Below are positions 53,169 through 64,000 of a DNA stretch of 64,000 nucleotides, piece after piece (the stretch's first letter is position 1; each line of letters opens with the position of its first letter). Location of the stretch: assembly GCA_016946835.1 (NCBI GenBank), contig JACVTC010000096.1, positions 647,001-711,000 of the forward strand, given 5' to 3'. The position numbers were made by a program, and so were the translations under genes. The stretch comes from Neocallimastix lanati (nom. inval.). Lineage: Eukaryota; Neocallimastigomycota; Neocallimastigomycetes; Neocallimastigales; Neocallimastigaceae. Below the pieces are notes generated by a model that had not been told where the DNA came from, searched no databases, and saw only the letters and a program-made list of their open reading frames with translations.

Positions 53169-53935
53169 ATGTCTTCAAATAAAATAAAAGAAAATGATTA
53201 TGAAAAAGCCACTCTCATGACTAAAGAAATTGCCGCTCTAGGAAGAAGAGATACTAAATTCTTTCGGTGGAAGATGGAAGTAGAAGATATCTTCGAAGAT
53301 TTATCTCTTTCAGAAAAAGAAAAAAAGAAAATCGTGATACTAGCTACCTATGACAAAACTAAAGATCGTAGTATTGATATATATTACGAAAATAAAGACC
53401 TATCACTTTCCGATTTTATTTCAAAAATAGGGGAACCATTCAGTAATAGCAAAATATCTAACGCTAATTTACATAAACTCGAAGCTTTAAAAATTAGTAA
53501 ATACTCCGTTAAAGAGTTTAATAAAATATTTAAAGAACTATTATTAGAAATATCCGAAAGAAACAAGCCAAATGAAGAAAGATTGATATTCTTATAAAAA
53601 AGCTTGTAAGAAGAGAACCCCTGTTTTTAATGCGCTATTGACCAAGCAACCAAAATCATTAAAAGATGCATACGATATTGCATTGAAGGTCGAAGAAACT
53701 ATTGAACCTTATGTAAGCGATGATGAATACGATAATACACAATTTAACAGAATACCTAAAAGAAGAAGCTTCATCAGAAGGAAACAGAATAACTTATCAG
53801 AAGATAAATTCAATAAAGTTGAGAAAGATCGAAGGAAAGTAGACAAGGATATTCAAGAATCTGATCTAGAAGGGACATGAAGAAAGATTTTGCCCTAATG
53901 AAATGTCCGATCTGAACAAAGCAATAGCAACAATA
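53169..53935 (+). pseudogene. Element A gag
   Basis: The first ATG is at 53169 (MSSNKIKENDYEKATLM). Frame 1 runs to a TAA at 53595-53597. The protein sequence goes on in the next frame from about 53597 (KKACKKRTPVFNALLTKQP) to 53880. The nucleocapsid knuckle region (GHEERFCP, about 53872-53895) is in yet another frame and lacks its first Cys pair. At least two small indels are therefore present. Intact relatives would carry capsid and a CCHC knuckle here. Confidence 0.75.
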
Positions 53936-56900
53936 ATCCAATATCAAAAACATTTAAATTAATAAAGGGAAGTTCTCAATCTTCCCGACGTATAAACAAA
54001 ATTGATAGCGCTTTTGAATATAGAAACAAAAACGAACATAATAATCATAAGGCAACTGCAGATCATCACGGTGAAAAATCCAAAGTTAACCATTACTATA
54101 ATTATCCAGAGGCCCCTGAGTCTGATACCACATCATCTACAGACGAATCCGAAGAAAAATCAAATAATTACAATTCCCCACATGAAGATTTAGTAAATTC
54201 AAGCAGCATCCAAGATAATAATAATCTTTTATATGGTATCAAACGAAAACACTCCGATACTAACAAAATAAACAAAAATGAACAATATACTTTCTCCAAA
54301 AAGAGACTTATGGAAAATGCTACTCCTATAAATACCAAAGCTACTCAACTGAAAGCTCAACAAGAAAAATCAGATCAAGAAGTGTATCAATGGAACCAAA
54401 ATGGTAAAATTCCTCATAAGAACAACTCCAATAAATTAGAAATTTTAGACACTTCTGTTATTGCCGGGAAAAATATTTCTTCAGCCAAGAAAAAGAATAA
54501 AGAAGAAAGAAATAAGAGAAGAATAGGTCTGGATTCTACTAATAAGAATGAGAAGGTTGAAATAGACGTTCCAGACACGGAAATCAATGACAACGCTACA
54601 AAGAAAAATTATTATGACTTCCTCAGAACTATTCTTATGTTAGATGACAAGAAGGAATATGACCTCTTTGAAAACCTAAACAATTCGAATGCCGGAATAA
54701 CCTTTGCTCAGCTATTTGCCGTAAGTCCTCTATTAAGACGTTTATGCATTAAGGGTTTAAAATTAAACCCTAAAGATATTAGAAAAATCAATTCCGTTCA
54801 CCATACAAATCTAGACGAAAATGACTCCGATTTTCTTATAAACGTTTTTAAAAATATTAACACTGATTACAGAAGTACTACTCCTGTAAGTGAAAAAGTA
54901 GTTGAATCCAATTTAAACGACCTTAGCACAAAAAGAATAAATCTAATAAATAAAGCAAATATCGCCGCTGTGATTGGTTCCATTGATAAACATTTCGTGA
55001 AAGTATTAGTAGATACAGGAGCAGAAGTAAACATCATTAACAAGCCTTTTTTTGAATTAATTGCTAAAAATCATAAAGTCCATATTCTTGAAAGAAACTA
55101 CTTTAAAATCCCTGGAAAGAATATGACCTCCACTAATCAAGTTATTAATTTATGCCGAAAATTTGAAAATCTTGTCATTAATGCTCCCTTCTATATATTG
55201 GATGACGACGACCCTTCTTATGATATTATCATAGGTCGCCAGGTTCACAAAGATTATCATCTGTTCGTCGATCCAGACGATGATGCCCTGTATATGAAAA
55301 CCGACACCAACCCAGTACTCGTAGCGCATCCAATTGATATCACTACATCAAATAGATTATTTAGAATCTCTATTTATAGTAATCCAGATGAATTCCCCGC
55401 TTATTCTGAACTTCCTGATGGTGGTATTGAACTTAGTTATATTGATAACATAAAACTTAATAATCTTATTGACAAATATAAAGATGTACTTATAAATTCT
55501 ATTGATGATGCATCCATTGCTAAAGATGAACCACATACAATAGAACTTACCAATGAAAAACCGATCAAATTAAGACCCTACAAAATCTCACTGGAACAAT
55601 CCAAGGCCCTCAAAGATGAAATTATTAAGTTATTAAACCATGGATTAATTGAACCGTCACATTCACCTTGGTCGTTCCCAGTCATACTTGTACGCAAAAA
55701 AAATGGTAAATGGCGTATGTGTGTCGACTACCGTCGACTTAACCAAATTACTATAAAAGATGCATACGCTCTCCCCTTCATTGATGAACTTTTGGAATCG
55801 GTCCACGGAGCTAGGTTTTTCTCTGCTATTGATCTATTCTCAGGGTTCCATCAAATTCCAATGAACCCAAAAGATGTTGAAAAAACGGCATTTACGACAA
55901 AGTTTGGAAATTTCAATTTCTTAGTAATGCCATTTGTACTCACTAATGCTCCTGCTACCTTCCAACGGGAGATGAATCGTATTCTTATGCCACTAATAGG
56001 TGTTTATCTTTTCGTATATATGGATGACATTCTCGTCTATTCTCCGACATTCGAACAGCATCTCCAAGACTTAGAAAAATTATTTATCATTTTGAGAGAT
56101 AATAAATTTTCTATTAACCTCGAAAAGTGTTCGTTCTGTAAAGGTTCAGTTGAAGTTCTTGGCCACATGCTCACCAGAGAGGGCATTAAGCCTATGGCCT
56201 CTAAAGTTCTTGCAATAGCCTCGTGGAATACTCCTAAAGACGTTACTCAACTTCGTTCCTTTCTGGGCCTTATCAGCTATTACCGGAAGTTTATCCCAAA
56301 TTTTGCAGGTATCTCTAACTGCTTATTTAAACTTACTAGTCCAAAAAAGCCATTTCACTGGACAAACATCCATACTGACGCCTTTAACAATCTTAAAAAT
56401 GTCATTTGTTCAAATTCGGTCTTGAAATACCCAGATCCACACCGCCCACTGATCATACTGACTGATGCATCCTCTTACGCTGTTGGGGCTGTTTTGTTAC
56501 AAGTCCAAGACGATTCTAACATAGAGTTTCTCATTTATTGTGTAAGCCGTTGTTTAAAAGATGCTGAAACCCGCTACTCTGTCACCGAAAAAGAAGGTAT
56601 TGCGGTTATCTTTGCTTTAAAGAAGTTTCGTTCTTATATAGCCGCTTCTCCTTTTCCAGTCAATATTTATACTGACCACAAACCTTTGGTTGGTTTTTTT
56701 TATAATAGTATTCCCAGTAAAGACCGTCATTTTAGGTGGATTTCAATTTTTAATGAGTTTAGAGTTAATTTAATTTATGAAAAAGGTAAAAATAACGTTT
56801 TTGCAGATGCTCTGTCTCGTTTGCCTTCCCGTATTAGTTCTATTAAGTCTATCCTTACTGATAGCGATGACACCTCTTCCTTCGCTCCTCCCCAAATCAT

Positions 56901-58039
56901 TGAATATGTTAAAAATAATTATTCTTTATATAATGGGCAACTTGTTTTTCAAGACAAAAATGGTAAATTTTTAAAAGTGATAGAGGACGATTCTACTAAA
57001 TCCTCTTTAATTCGTAAGGCTCATCTTGTGGGCCATGAAGGTGCCGAGAAAACATCCAAAAGACTAAAAGAAGCGTACTACTGGCCAGGCATGAGAAACG
57101 ATGTAAATAATCATGTTAAAACATGCTTACGTTGCCAATGTTATCGTCCGAAGCCTATAAGTAAAAACCTTTCGAATATTCCCACTCCTGTTGAAAGACC
57201 ATTCGTTAGAGTAGGCCTTGATATTGTAGGTCCTCTACCGATTACAGATAAAGGAAATCAATACTTAATCGTACTTATAGACTACACTACTAAATGGGTA
57301 GAGGCATCACCTTTAAAGAAAATAGAAAGTCAAGATGTAATTAGCTTTCTTAAAGATGTTTTTGCAAGACATGGTGTGCCGGAACTAATAATAACAGATA
57401 ATGGCACGCAGTTCTTGTCGGATGTCACTAAAACAATGATTGATTTATATGGTTCGTGGATTCAGTTTGTTGCTCCTCACCATCCAGAAGCTAATGGACA
57501 GGTCGAGAACAGGAACAGAGAAATCATTAAAATATTAAGACATCTCTGTCTTTATCAAGCAAATTGGGATGAATATATTCCAGCTTCCCTATGGGCACTT
57601 CGAACTTCTAGGTCTAGCGTAACCGGTTTCAGTAGTTTCGAACTCCTATATGGTAGGAAAGATCTATGGCCATTGAGTGTTGTTATTCCTGACATTGCCA
57701 AAAATAAAAATGAATCAGATGATGAATATAATTTAAGAAGATTCATTCGTCACCAAAAAATGGGTAAAAGAAGCCATGGAAAACATAAAGCAAGCTCATT
57801 CTTACTGGCTTCAAAGAAGCAAAGCAGTTGATAGTATGAACCATTCCTATAAACCTGGTGACTTAGTTCTAGTTCGCTACATTGGAAGAAAGAAATTAGA
57901 TCCATTTTTCATTGGACCATTTAAAGTAATTAAAGTTTCTAAATTTAACACACTTGTTTTAGAAACTATAGATACTCACAAAATACTAGAAAGAAACGTC
58001 CATGTTAAGAATGTTAAACCCTACTTAGCTTCAATATAA
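53936..58039 (+). pseudogene. Element A pol (protease, RT, RNase H, integrase), one late frameshift
   Basis: A long open frame from about 53936 to 57831 encodes protease (LVDTGAEVNII, about 55005), RT (KWRMCVDYRRLN; DLFSGFHQIPM; FVYMDDILVYS near 56020), RNase H (TDASSYAVGAV; TDHKPL; ADALSRLP), integrase finger (HLVGHEGAEKTS ... CLRCQ) and core Asp, Asp, Glu (GLDIVGPLP; TDNGTQF; NGQVENRNRE). In an A-run at 57754-57760 the frame slips, and the last part (SYKPGDLVLVRYIGRKKLDPFF) continues in the next frame to 58039. The usually invariant MPFG of RT reads MPFV (about 55930). There is no chromodomain. Catalytic residues remain, so loss of function is recent. Confidence 0.88.
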
Positions 58040-58133
58040 TCGTTTTAATTTTTTTATAAAAAAAAAAAAAAAAAAAAAAGTTATTATTTATATTAATTAT
58101 TCAGATAAAATTTTATCTTAGGGCGAGAAATCT

Positions 58134-58569
58134 TGATAAATAATAACTATAATTACGTTTATTTATTAAAAATATATATATATTTATATATATAAAAAAT
58201 TTTTAATTTTATTATAAAATTTATGATATAAATAATAATAGATTATTTTATTAGTATTATATATAAATTATTAATAATTCTTAATATTTTACTATTATTT
58301 CTAAAGAATATTTTATTATAAAATTATAATTATTATTTTATTATTATTACTGATTGGATATTGTTGTTACACCAATTTTAGAATATAAAAATAATAATTT
58401 AAAAAAAAATATTTTTAATCTCTCTCTTTTGAATAAAATAAATTTTTAATAATAAATGAATCAATAAATTAATAAAGATTTATATACTTATATATTTATA
58501 AAGTATATAAAACAATTTTTATAAAATCAAATAATAAAATAAATATCTATTTATAACCAAGATTTATTA
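58134..58569 (+). repeat. 3' LTR of element A
   Basis: 436 bp. See the 5' LTR at 52643-53080. Preceded by A-rich sequence and the polypurine tract. Confidence 0.9.
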
Positions 58570-58573
58570 TTTC

Positions 58574-59280
58574 TGATATGGGCACAGATCACACACAATA
58601 TTTTAAAAACACAATATTAAATATTATAAATAAATTTTTATTAGTTTAAAAGTATTTTATAAATTTTTATTTTATTTTATTGTCGTCCTTTTTCAAAAGA
58701 AAGAAAATTTCTTCCTTTTATAGTTTTTTTTCATGAATCTTGAATTGAACATTAACATATACATTTATTTATATTACTCTATTATGAATGTTATTTTAAT
58801 ATTAATATATTTTAAAATTAACCTATTCTAAAGTATCTATTTTAAAATATAGTTGTATAATTATTAATGATTTATTTATATTTAAAATTTTAACTATCTA
58901 TTCTAATAATGTTTTAATTTATCAATTAATATATAATTTAATATTCTTGTAAAATATTAATATTATATTCTCATAAAGTTTATTATTGTAAAATGAATAC
59001 AGAAAATAATAATCTATTTTAGAGAAAACAATAAAAATAATAGTTAGTATTGTCAATCGATTTAATTTTATACAGAATTAAATATTTCTGTATTTATTTT
59101 ATTAAAAACAATTTATAGATAATTATTTTTATTATAAATAATTTTATTATAAATAATTTTTTTTTTTATTATAACTATTTTAATTTTAAATAATTTCATT
59201 ATTATAAACATTTTATATTTTTTTCTTTTTTATCATTTTTATGTATGCTTATTTGAAGTAAATAAGATAGTTTCGGATCA
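58574..59280 (-). repeat. 3' LTR of element B
   Basis: 707 bp. On the minus strand it starts TGATCCGAAAC and ends CCATATCA. Confidence 0.9.
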
Positions 59281-59292
59281 GAATCTCCCCGC

Positions 59293-62200
59293 TTAACTAT
59301 GGACTTCGTCCCTTGAAGTCTCATTGTGCCATGTATAATAATGAATTAGGTTTTTCTTATGGACATTTCTATCAGCAATTTCACCAGTAAGTGGGTCACA
59401 TAATATTGCTGTATTAAATTCCATCTTGACAATTTTCATAGGTCCAATATAATAAGGATCGAGTTTTTTGCGTGAAAAATTACGGATTAAAACTAAATCT
59501 CCTTTTTCAAAAGTAGATTTCATTGAATCTTTTTGTCTTCGTCTATTTTCCCATAATTTATTAGCATTATTAATATTATTAGTAGCTTCTAAAATCCATC
59601 TCCAATGAGTAGTAAATTTCCTAATTAAATATTCTTCTGTTGTTTCATGAATATGTCTATCATTTATATCTAACGATAACTCGAAAGGTTGAAGATCGGT
59701 TCTACCATAAAGAAGTTCGAAACTAGTGAATTTAGTAACTTCATTTTTTCATGTTCTAAGGGCCCAAAGTGCACTTGGTAGAATTTCATCCCAATCCTTC
59801 TGATTGTTTCCCAATAACCTTAAATATTTTCCAATTTCACGATTTCGGTTTTCAACTTGGCCATTACTTTCAGGGTGATAGGTGCTTGTGTAATGTACAT
59901 AAACACCATATAAATCTAAGAATCCTTTCGTTGTGTCTGAAGTAAATTGAGGTCCATTATCGGTAATTAATACTTCCGGAATACCATGACGTGAAAATAC
60001 TCTTGTTAAAAATTTTATTACATCATTTGATTCAATAGTTATGAGTGGTTCAGCTTCCACCCACTTAGTGAAATAATCAACAAGTACTATAATATATTTG
60101 TTTTTTGATTTGGTTTCAGGGAGGGGACCAATAATATCTAGACCAACTCGACGAAAAGGGGATTCTGGTGTAGTAGCATGATTTTCAGTTCCTATATTAG
60201 CTGGTTGAGGTCTATTCAACTGGCATTGATGACATGTTTTAACTAGAATTTCCACATCTTAGCTCATATTTTCCCAATAGTAATTCTTCTTCAATCTATT
60301 ATAGGTTTTATGAAAACCTTCATGTCCTACGTTATGTGCAGATAATAATAGTTCAATTTTTTCTTCTTTATCGTCAATAACTTTCCTTAATTTATTGTTT
60401 TCTTTGTAATATTTTACATCATCAATAGTTTCAATTTTTCTTTTAAGGAATTCTTTAATTGATTTGCTTAAGTTTATTTCATTATTATTTATACTAATGG
60501 AATTCGTAATTAGAATTTTTTGATTTTCTTCTTTATTTAATGGTAATCGTGAAAGAGCATCGGCGACCACATTTTTCTTTCCAGGTTCATATTTGACAAT
60601 GACATTTAGCATGCTCAAGGTAACAACCCATCTCATTTATCTAGCGTTATTAGGTTCTTTGTTATTGTTAAATAACCCGACTAGGGGTTTATGATCGGTA
60701 AAAAGAATTGTTTTAAAATTATTACTATTAAGGTATGATTTAAATTTTTTTGTACAATAGAAAGCAGCAGTTCCTTCAATATCTGTTACGCTATAATTTA
60801 ATTCATATTTCTTTAATGTACGACTAACATAAAATATAGGGTGTTCAACTCCTTCATTATCTTTTTGGATTAATACACCACCCAACACGTCATATGATGC
60901 ATCTGTTCTTATTATAAATTGTTTATCGAAATTTGGAAAACTAAGTATTGGAGCTTTTACTAATTTTTCTTTTAGTTCACGGAAAGCATTTTCTTCTGTA
61001 TGGGTCAATTGAAATTTTGTATTTTTCTTCTGTAATTTATATAATGGTTGAGCAATGCTTGAATAATTTTTAATAAACTTTCTGTAATACCCCACGGCAC
61101 CCAAAAAGGAACGTAATTGAGTTAAATTAGTTGGTGATTTCATAATTTTAATTGAATCAACTTTCTTCTGTACTGTTTTAATGCCTTCAGTAGTTAGAAA
61201 ATGACCTAAGACTTGAACTTCTTTTTTCAAAAAGTGACATTTTGAGAGATTAACTTTAAGACCATTTTCTTTGATAATATTGAAAATATCTTGGAGATTC
61301 TTTAAGTGTTCTTCCAAGCTGCATGAAAAGATTACTAAATCGTCCATGTAGACAAACATACATTTTCCTATTAAAGGTAAAAATATTCTATTCATCTCCC
61401 TTTGGAAAGTAGCGGGAGCATTACATAATCCGAATGGCATTACTTTAAAATTATAATTTCCATAAATGGTAGTAAAACATGTTTTATCCCTATCTTCCCT
61501 TTTCATTGGAATCTGGTGGAATCCGGAAAATAGATCAAACGTAGACAGAAATTTTACATCATTACCTACTGAGTATAATATTTCTTCAATATATGGTAAT
61601 GGGTAGGCATCCTTCTCTGTGATATCATTGAGCTTCCGATAGTCAACGCGCATTCTCCATGTACCATTATTTTTAGGTACAAGAACAACTGGAAAAGACC
61701 AAGAAGATTGAGAAGGCTCGATGAGTCCATTATCTCGGAGTTTTTGAATTTCTTCTCTTAAGATCTCCATTTTCTTTTTGTCAGCAATTCTATATTTCCT
61801 CTGCTTAATAGGTTTTTGATTTGGATTTAACTTAATTTCATGAGCTAATAGTTTCGATTTTCCCAAATCATCAGTGCTGATAGCTAGTAATTCTTCGTTG
61901 TTTTCTAATAATTGTTTAAGGGCTTGTCTTTTGTCTTCATCTGTTCCCTCAATGATTTCTTCTATTAATTCTTCCTTAGATTTATTCTTATTATCATTAA
62001 TAAAGATCTTCTCGTATTGATCTTGGGTACATAAAAGATATTCTATAGCTGCTTCATCATTTTCAATATAATTATTATTTAAGAAATTTTCATTTTTCGA
62101 ATTTATTACATTATTTTTATTTATATCAATAAAATAATCATTTCTATTTATGTTTATATTTATATTAAAGTCAAAATTTTCATTTGAGTCAATATTATTA

Positions 62201-63250
62201 TTATTATTAGTTAAATTTTTATTTTTATCTAAATCAATATCTTTATTTAAATTAAGAGAATTTTTATTGTTATTCGATTTAATATTTTTATTGAAGTTCT
62301 CATTTTTATTTAAGCCATTATTTAAACCATTTTCTTTATTGAAATTATTACTTTTATTCAAATTCTTATTTTTATTTAAACCATTATTTTTGTTTAAATC
62401 ATTGTTTTTATTATCAAAATATAATTCATTACTATTATTTCCTTTCAAATAATTTATTTCATTTACATTATCGTTGGAATTTAGATCATTAAAATCGTTA
62501 TTAAATTCCTCGTAATGAAGGGTAGAAACATTTTCAATACTTCCAATTTTTTTAATATCGTCTAATTTTTGATATAAATTATTGTCTGTAAAATCGATAA
62601 TCAATTTCATATGTCTCAAAGTATCAACACCAATTAATACATTAAATATATCATCTTTTTCAATGAGTCTGAAAATTTCTTTAAGAGTAATATCTCCTAT
62701 GGTTATTTCAATCTCGAAAAGTTTGGAGACTATGGTTTCATTATTGAATACTTGAAGAAAAGTTTCTTTTATCTGTGATAAAGGACTTATATTTATGTTA
62801 TTTCTTATTAGAAAACTTTTAGTAATCAAGTTAATGCTAGAACATGAATCTAAGTATATAATTGTATCAACTCCTTCAACTTTTCCATGAGTTTTTACTA
62901 TTTTATCTTGTTTAATAGTTGATAATATATCTTCTTCGTTATAAATGGCTTCATTAATTGTAGTCATCGTTGTTAGCTTAAGAGATTTAGACAATTCTGT
63001 TCTTAATTTAGGATTCAAATCTAGTAATTGTCCAATTGTTATGTTGGCTACAGTATCTCCTACATCATGTACTATGTCATATCGTTTTTGATCACCTATT
63101 ATTTTTACTTTTTTCATTATATTATTATTACTATTATTATTGATATCATTATTTTCTTGTTTCTTTTGGCTAGGTAGTTCTATCTCTTTAGCTAATTCAA
63201 TAATTTCTTTTGCCCTTTGTTTTTTTACTTTTTTGTTTTGTTTTCTGAAT
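59293..63250 (-). pseudogene. Element B pol with three premature stops
   Basis: One frame from about 63250 to 59293 encodes protease (IIYLDSCSSINLI, about 62860; Cys replaces Gly of the DSG motif), a long Asn-rich linker (62480-62100), RT (GTWRMRVDYRKLN; FHQIPMKRED; FVYMDDLVIFS near 61345), RNase H (RTDASYDVLGGVL; TDHKPLVGLF), integrase finger and core (GLDIIGPLP; TDNGPQF; NGQVENRNRE) and the terminal GDLVLIRNFSRKKLDPYY domain. Stops interrupt it at 60639-60637 (TAA), 60261-60259 (TAA) and 59751-59749 (TGA, replacing what is probably CGA before KNEVTKF). An A-run near 63225 puts the linker just upstream in a different frame. RT catalytic YMDD and integrase Asp/Asp/Glu are kept. Confidence 0.87.
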
Positions 63251-63443
63251 AGAAGGTTGACTAATAATAGATGGATCTAAAATTTTTAAGGATTCAGTAT
63301 TCCCAAGAATATTTGAATTATAAATGTCGTTGGTATTATTATTGTCTTTATTACTAAAACTAATCGTACTATTATTATTATAATTATCAGTATTATTATT
63401 ATTATCATTATTATTATTATAATTATCAGTATTATTATTATTA

Positions 63444-63493
<50 letters not shown>

Positions 63494-63774
63494 TTTATTA
63501 TAATTATTATTATTATTATTATTTTTATCATTATTAACGTTATCCATTTCCATTTCCATCGTATTATTATTAGCAGGAATTTTAATAGGTTGCGGGTTTG
63601 ATAATAAGTTTTCTTTAATCGTTTTTTGATGATAAGGTGTATTATCAATTTTATTTTTTGTTTTTCTAATGGCCGCAGCAACAATTTCCTGTTCAGAAGG
63701 GTCTTGTATAGTATGAATTATTGGTTGATGTGAATAGGTTTGATTTCTGGGAGTATTCCTTCTCCCATTAATTA
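63197..63774 (-). pseudogene. Element B gag-pol linker
   Basis: Reached only by a -1 shift at 63781-63775: KLINGRRNTPRNQTYSHQP, then a region ending in a long Asn run (63520-63370) and a Lys-rich end, stopping at 63197. Pol continues in another frame from about 63250. The A-run there suggests a secondary indel. The Asn runs are encoded by ATT/AAT-type microsatellite DNA (63380-63520). Confidence 0.7.
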
Positions 63775-63781
63775 GTTTAAA
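63749..63781 (-). promoter_or_regulatory. Candidate -1 ribosomal frameshift signal, element B
   Basis: Minus strand: T TTA AAC (63781-63775) in the gag frame, immediately followed by the gag stop TAA (63774-63772). An 8-nt spacer TAATTAAT follows, then a hairpin GGGAG...CTCCC (63766-63762 with 63753-63749). A -1 shift leads into FKLINGRRN. The same architecture is found in element E. Confidence 0.75.
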
Positions 63782-64000
63782 AGCTTATTGTTATTATTAA
63801 TATTATTGATACTAAGCTTTCCTTCTTCTTCCATTATGGCTAATTCACGATAAGAATATGGACAATCTTGTAATTTATGTCCGAATTGATTGCATTTAAA
63901 ACATTTTAATGTTTTACTATTATTATTAATATAATTGTTATTATTGACATTATTATAATTATTATTTTTAGCTTGTTTATTCAAATTCCTATCATTGTTT
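63772..64000 (-). CDS. Element B gag, C-terminal part (nucleocapsid)
   Basis: Open to the window edge. An Asn-rich stretch is followed by a CCHC zinc knuckle CFKCNQFGHKLQDC (about 63897-63856) and YRELAIMEEEGKLSI, ending at TAA 63774-63772 directly after the slippery heptamer. The knuckle binds the packaged RNA in this family. The 5' part of gag lies outside the window, and no true ATG is visible in the portion seen. Confidence 0.8.
   Translation of the reverse strand, partial: NNDRNLNKQAKNNNYNNVNNNNYINNNSKTLKCFKCNQFGHKLQDCPYSYRELAIMEEEGKLSINNINNNNKLLN

Larger units (their letters stand above)
52643..58569 (+). mobile_element. Full-length Ty3/gypsy element A
   Basis: LTRs at 52643-53080 and 58134-58569 (438 and 436 bp) begin TGATAAATAATAAC and end AAGATTTATTA, with few differences. 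Right after the 5' LTR is a TGG-starting candidate tRNA primer site (TGGTGGAGAACC, 53083-53094). A polypurine tract TAGGGCGAGAAATCT precedes the 3' LTR. The element encodes gag, protease, RT, RNase H and integrase. Its flanks, TTAC (left) and TTTC (right), are not a clean duplication. It abuts the LTR of element B 4 bp further on. Confidence 0.9.
58574..64000 (-). mobile_element. Ty3/gypsy element B, minus strand, 5' part beyond the window
   Basis: From right to left: end of gag with knuckle, gag-pol junction, protease, RT, RNase H, integrase, polypurine tract (minus AAGCGGGGAGATTC, 59295-59282), 3' LTR (59280-58574). The LTR matches the solo LTR at 50051-50759. Pol is interrupted by three stop codons and one frameshift. 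The 5' LTR and most of gag are outside the window. Confidence 0.88.

Noticed and set aside
57754-57760. Programmed frameshift near the end of element A pol
   Set aside because: It lies inside the integrase C-terminal region in a plain A-run with no phased slippery heptamer or stem. A replication-slippage indel is more likely.
62150-62452. Plus-strand hydrophobic Leu/Phe-rich ORF
   Set aside because: Antisense of the Asn/Lys-rich linker of element B pol.

Overview
The window is eukaryotic and very AT-rich. It has short GT-AG introns, long homopolymer and (ATT)n tracts, and asparagine-rich proteins. The host genes (HAT1, VPS53, DDX55/SPB4, an RGS protein, and a protein ending in a BBSome-subunit BBIP1 domain) together with Ty3/gypsy, copia and MULE transposons suggest an AT-rich zoosporic fungus, for example an anaerobic gut fungus. 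That placement is an inference. The BBIP1-like gene is the best hint of a ciliated or flagellated stage. Exon-intron models were read by eye; for VPS53, DDX55, HAT1 and RGS the exon lengths and phases close in frame.

Layout. 1-19.6 kb is gene-bearing host DNA: HAT1 (+, 5' end cut off), VPS53 (-, 17 exons), DDX55/SPB4 (-, 12 exons), an FHIT-like pseudogene (+), the BBIP1-domain gene (-, intronless) and an RGS-domain gene (-, 2 exons). 19.6-23.6 kb is AT-rich spacer holding a tRNA-Lys-like fragment and a short structured retroposon with a poly(A) tail and a target-site duplication. From 23.6 kb to the end the window is a transposon graveyard.

23.6-33.1 kb is a MULE DNA transposon with roughly 600-bp inverted repeats and a FLYWCH/MULE transposase gene. 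That gene was split by a recent 5.3-kb Ty3/gypsy chromovirus (element C, 25177-30514). Element C has LTRs that look identical, a 5-bp target duplication, one intact ORF that lacks reverse transcriptase, and a self-priming type primer site. 33.8-36.6 kb is a decayed copia element (D), also without RT. 38.7-41.3 kb is a decayed minus-strand gypsy (E). 45.2-46.9 kb is an unrecognised two-ORF minus-strand unit (F) with an ATGA stop-start overlap and a C-terminal membrane segment. 50.05-50.76 kb is a solo LTR. 52.6-58.6 kb is a full-length gypsy (A) with small frameshifts. 58.6-64 kb is a minus-strand gypsy (B) running off the window, whose 3' LTR matches the solo LTR.

The most notable observations are: a gag-pol junction shared by E and B (slippery TTTAAAY, 8-nt spacer, GGGA/TCCC hairpin) that looks like programmed -1 frameshifting; a DSC protease motif in those same two elements; the intact RT-less element C with its 12-nt self-priming complement; and recurrent nonsense changes that fit C-to-T mutation of decaying sequences.
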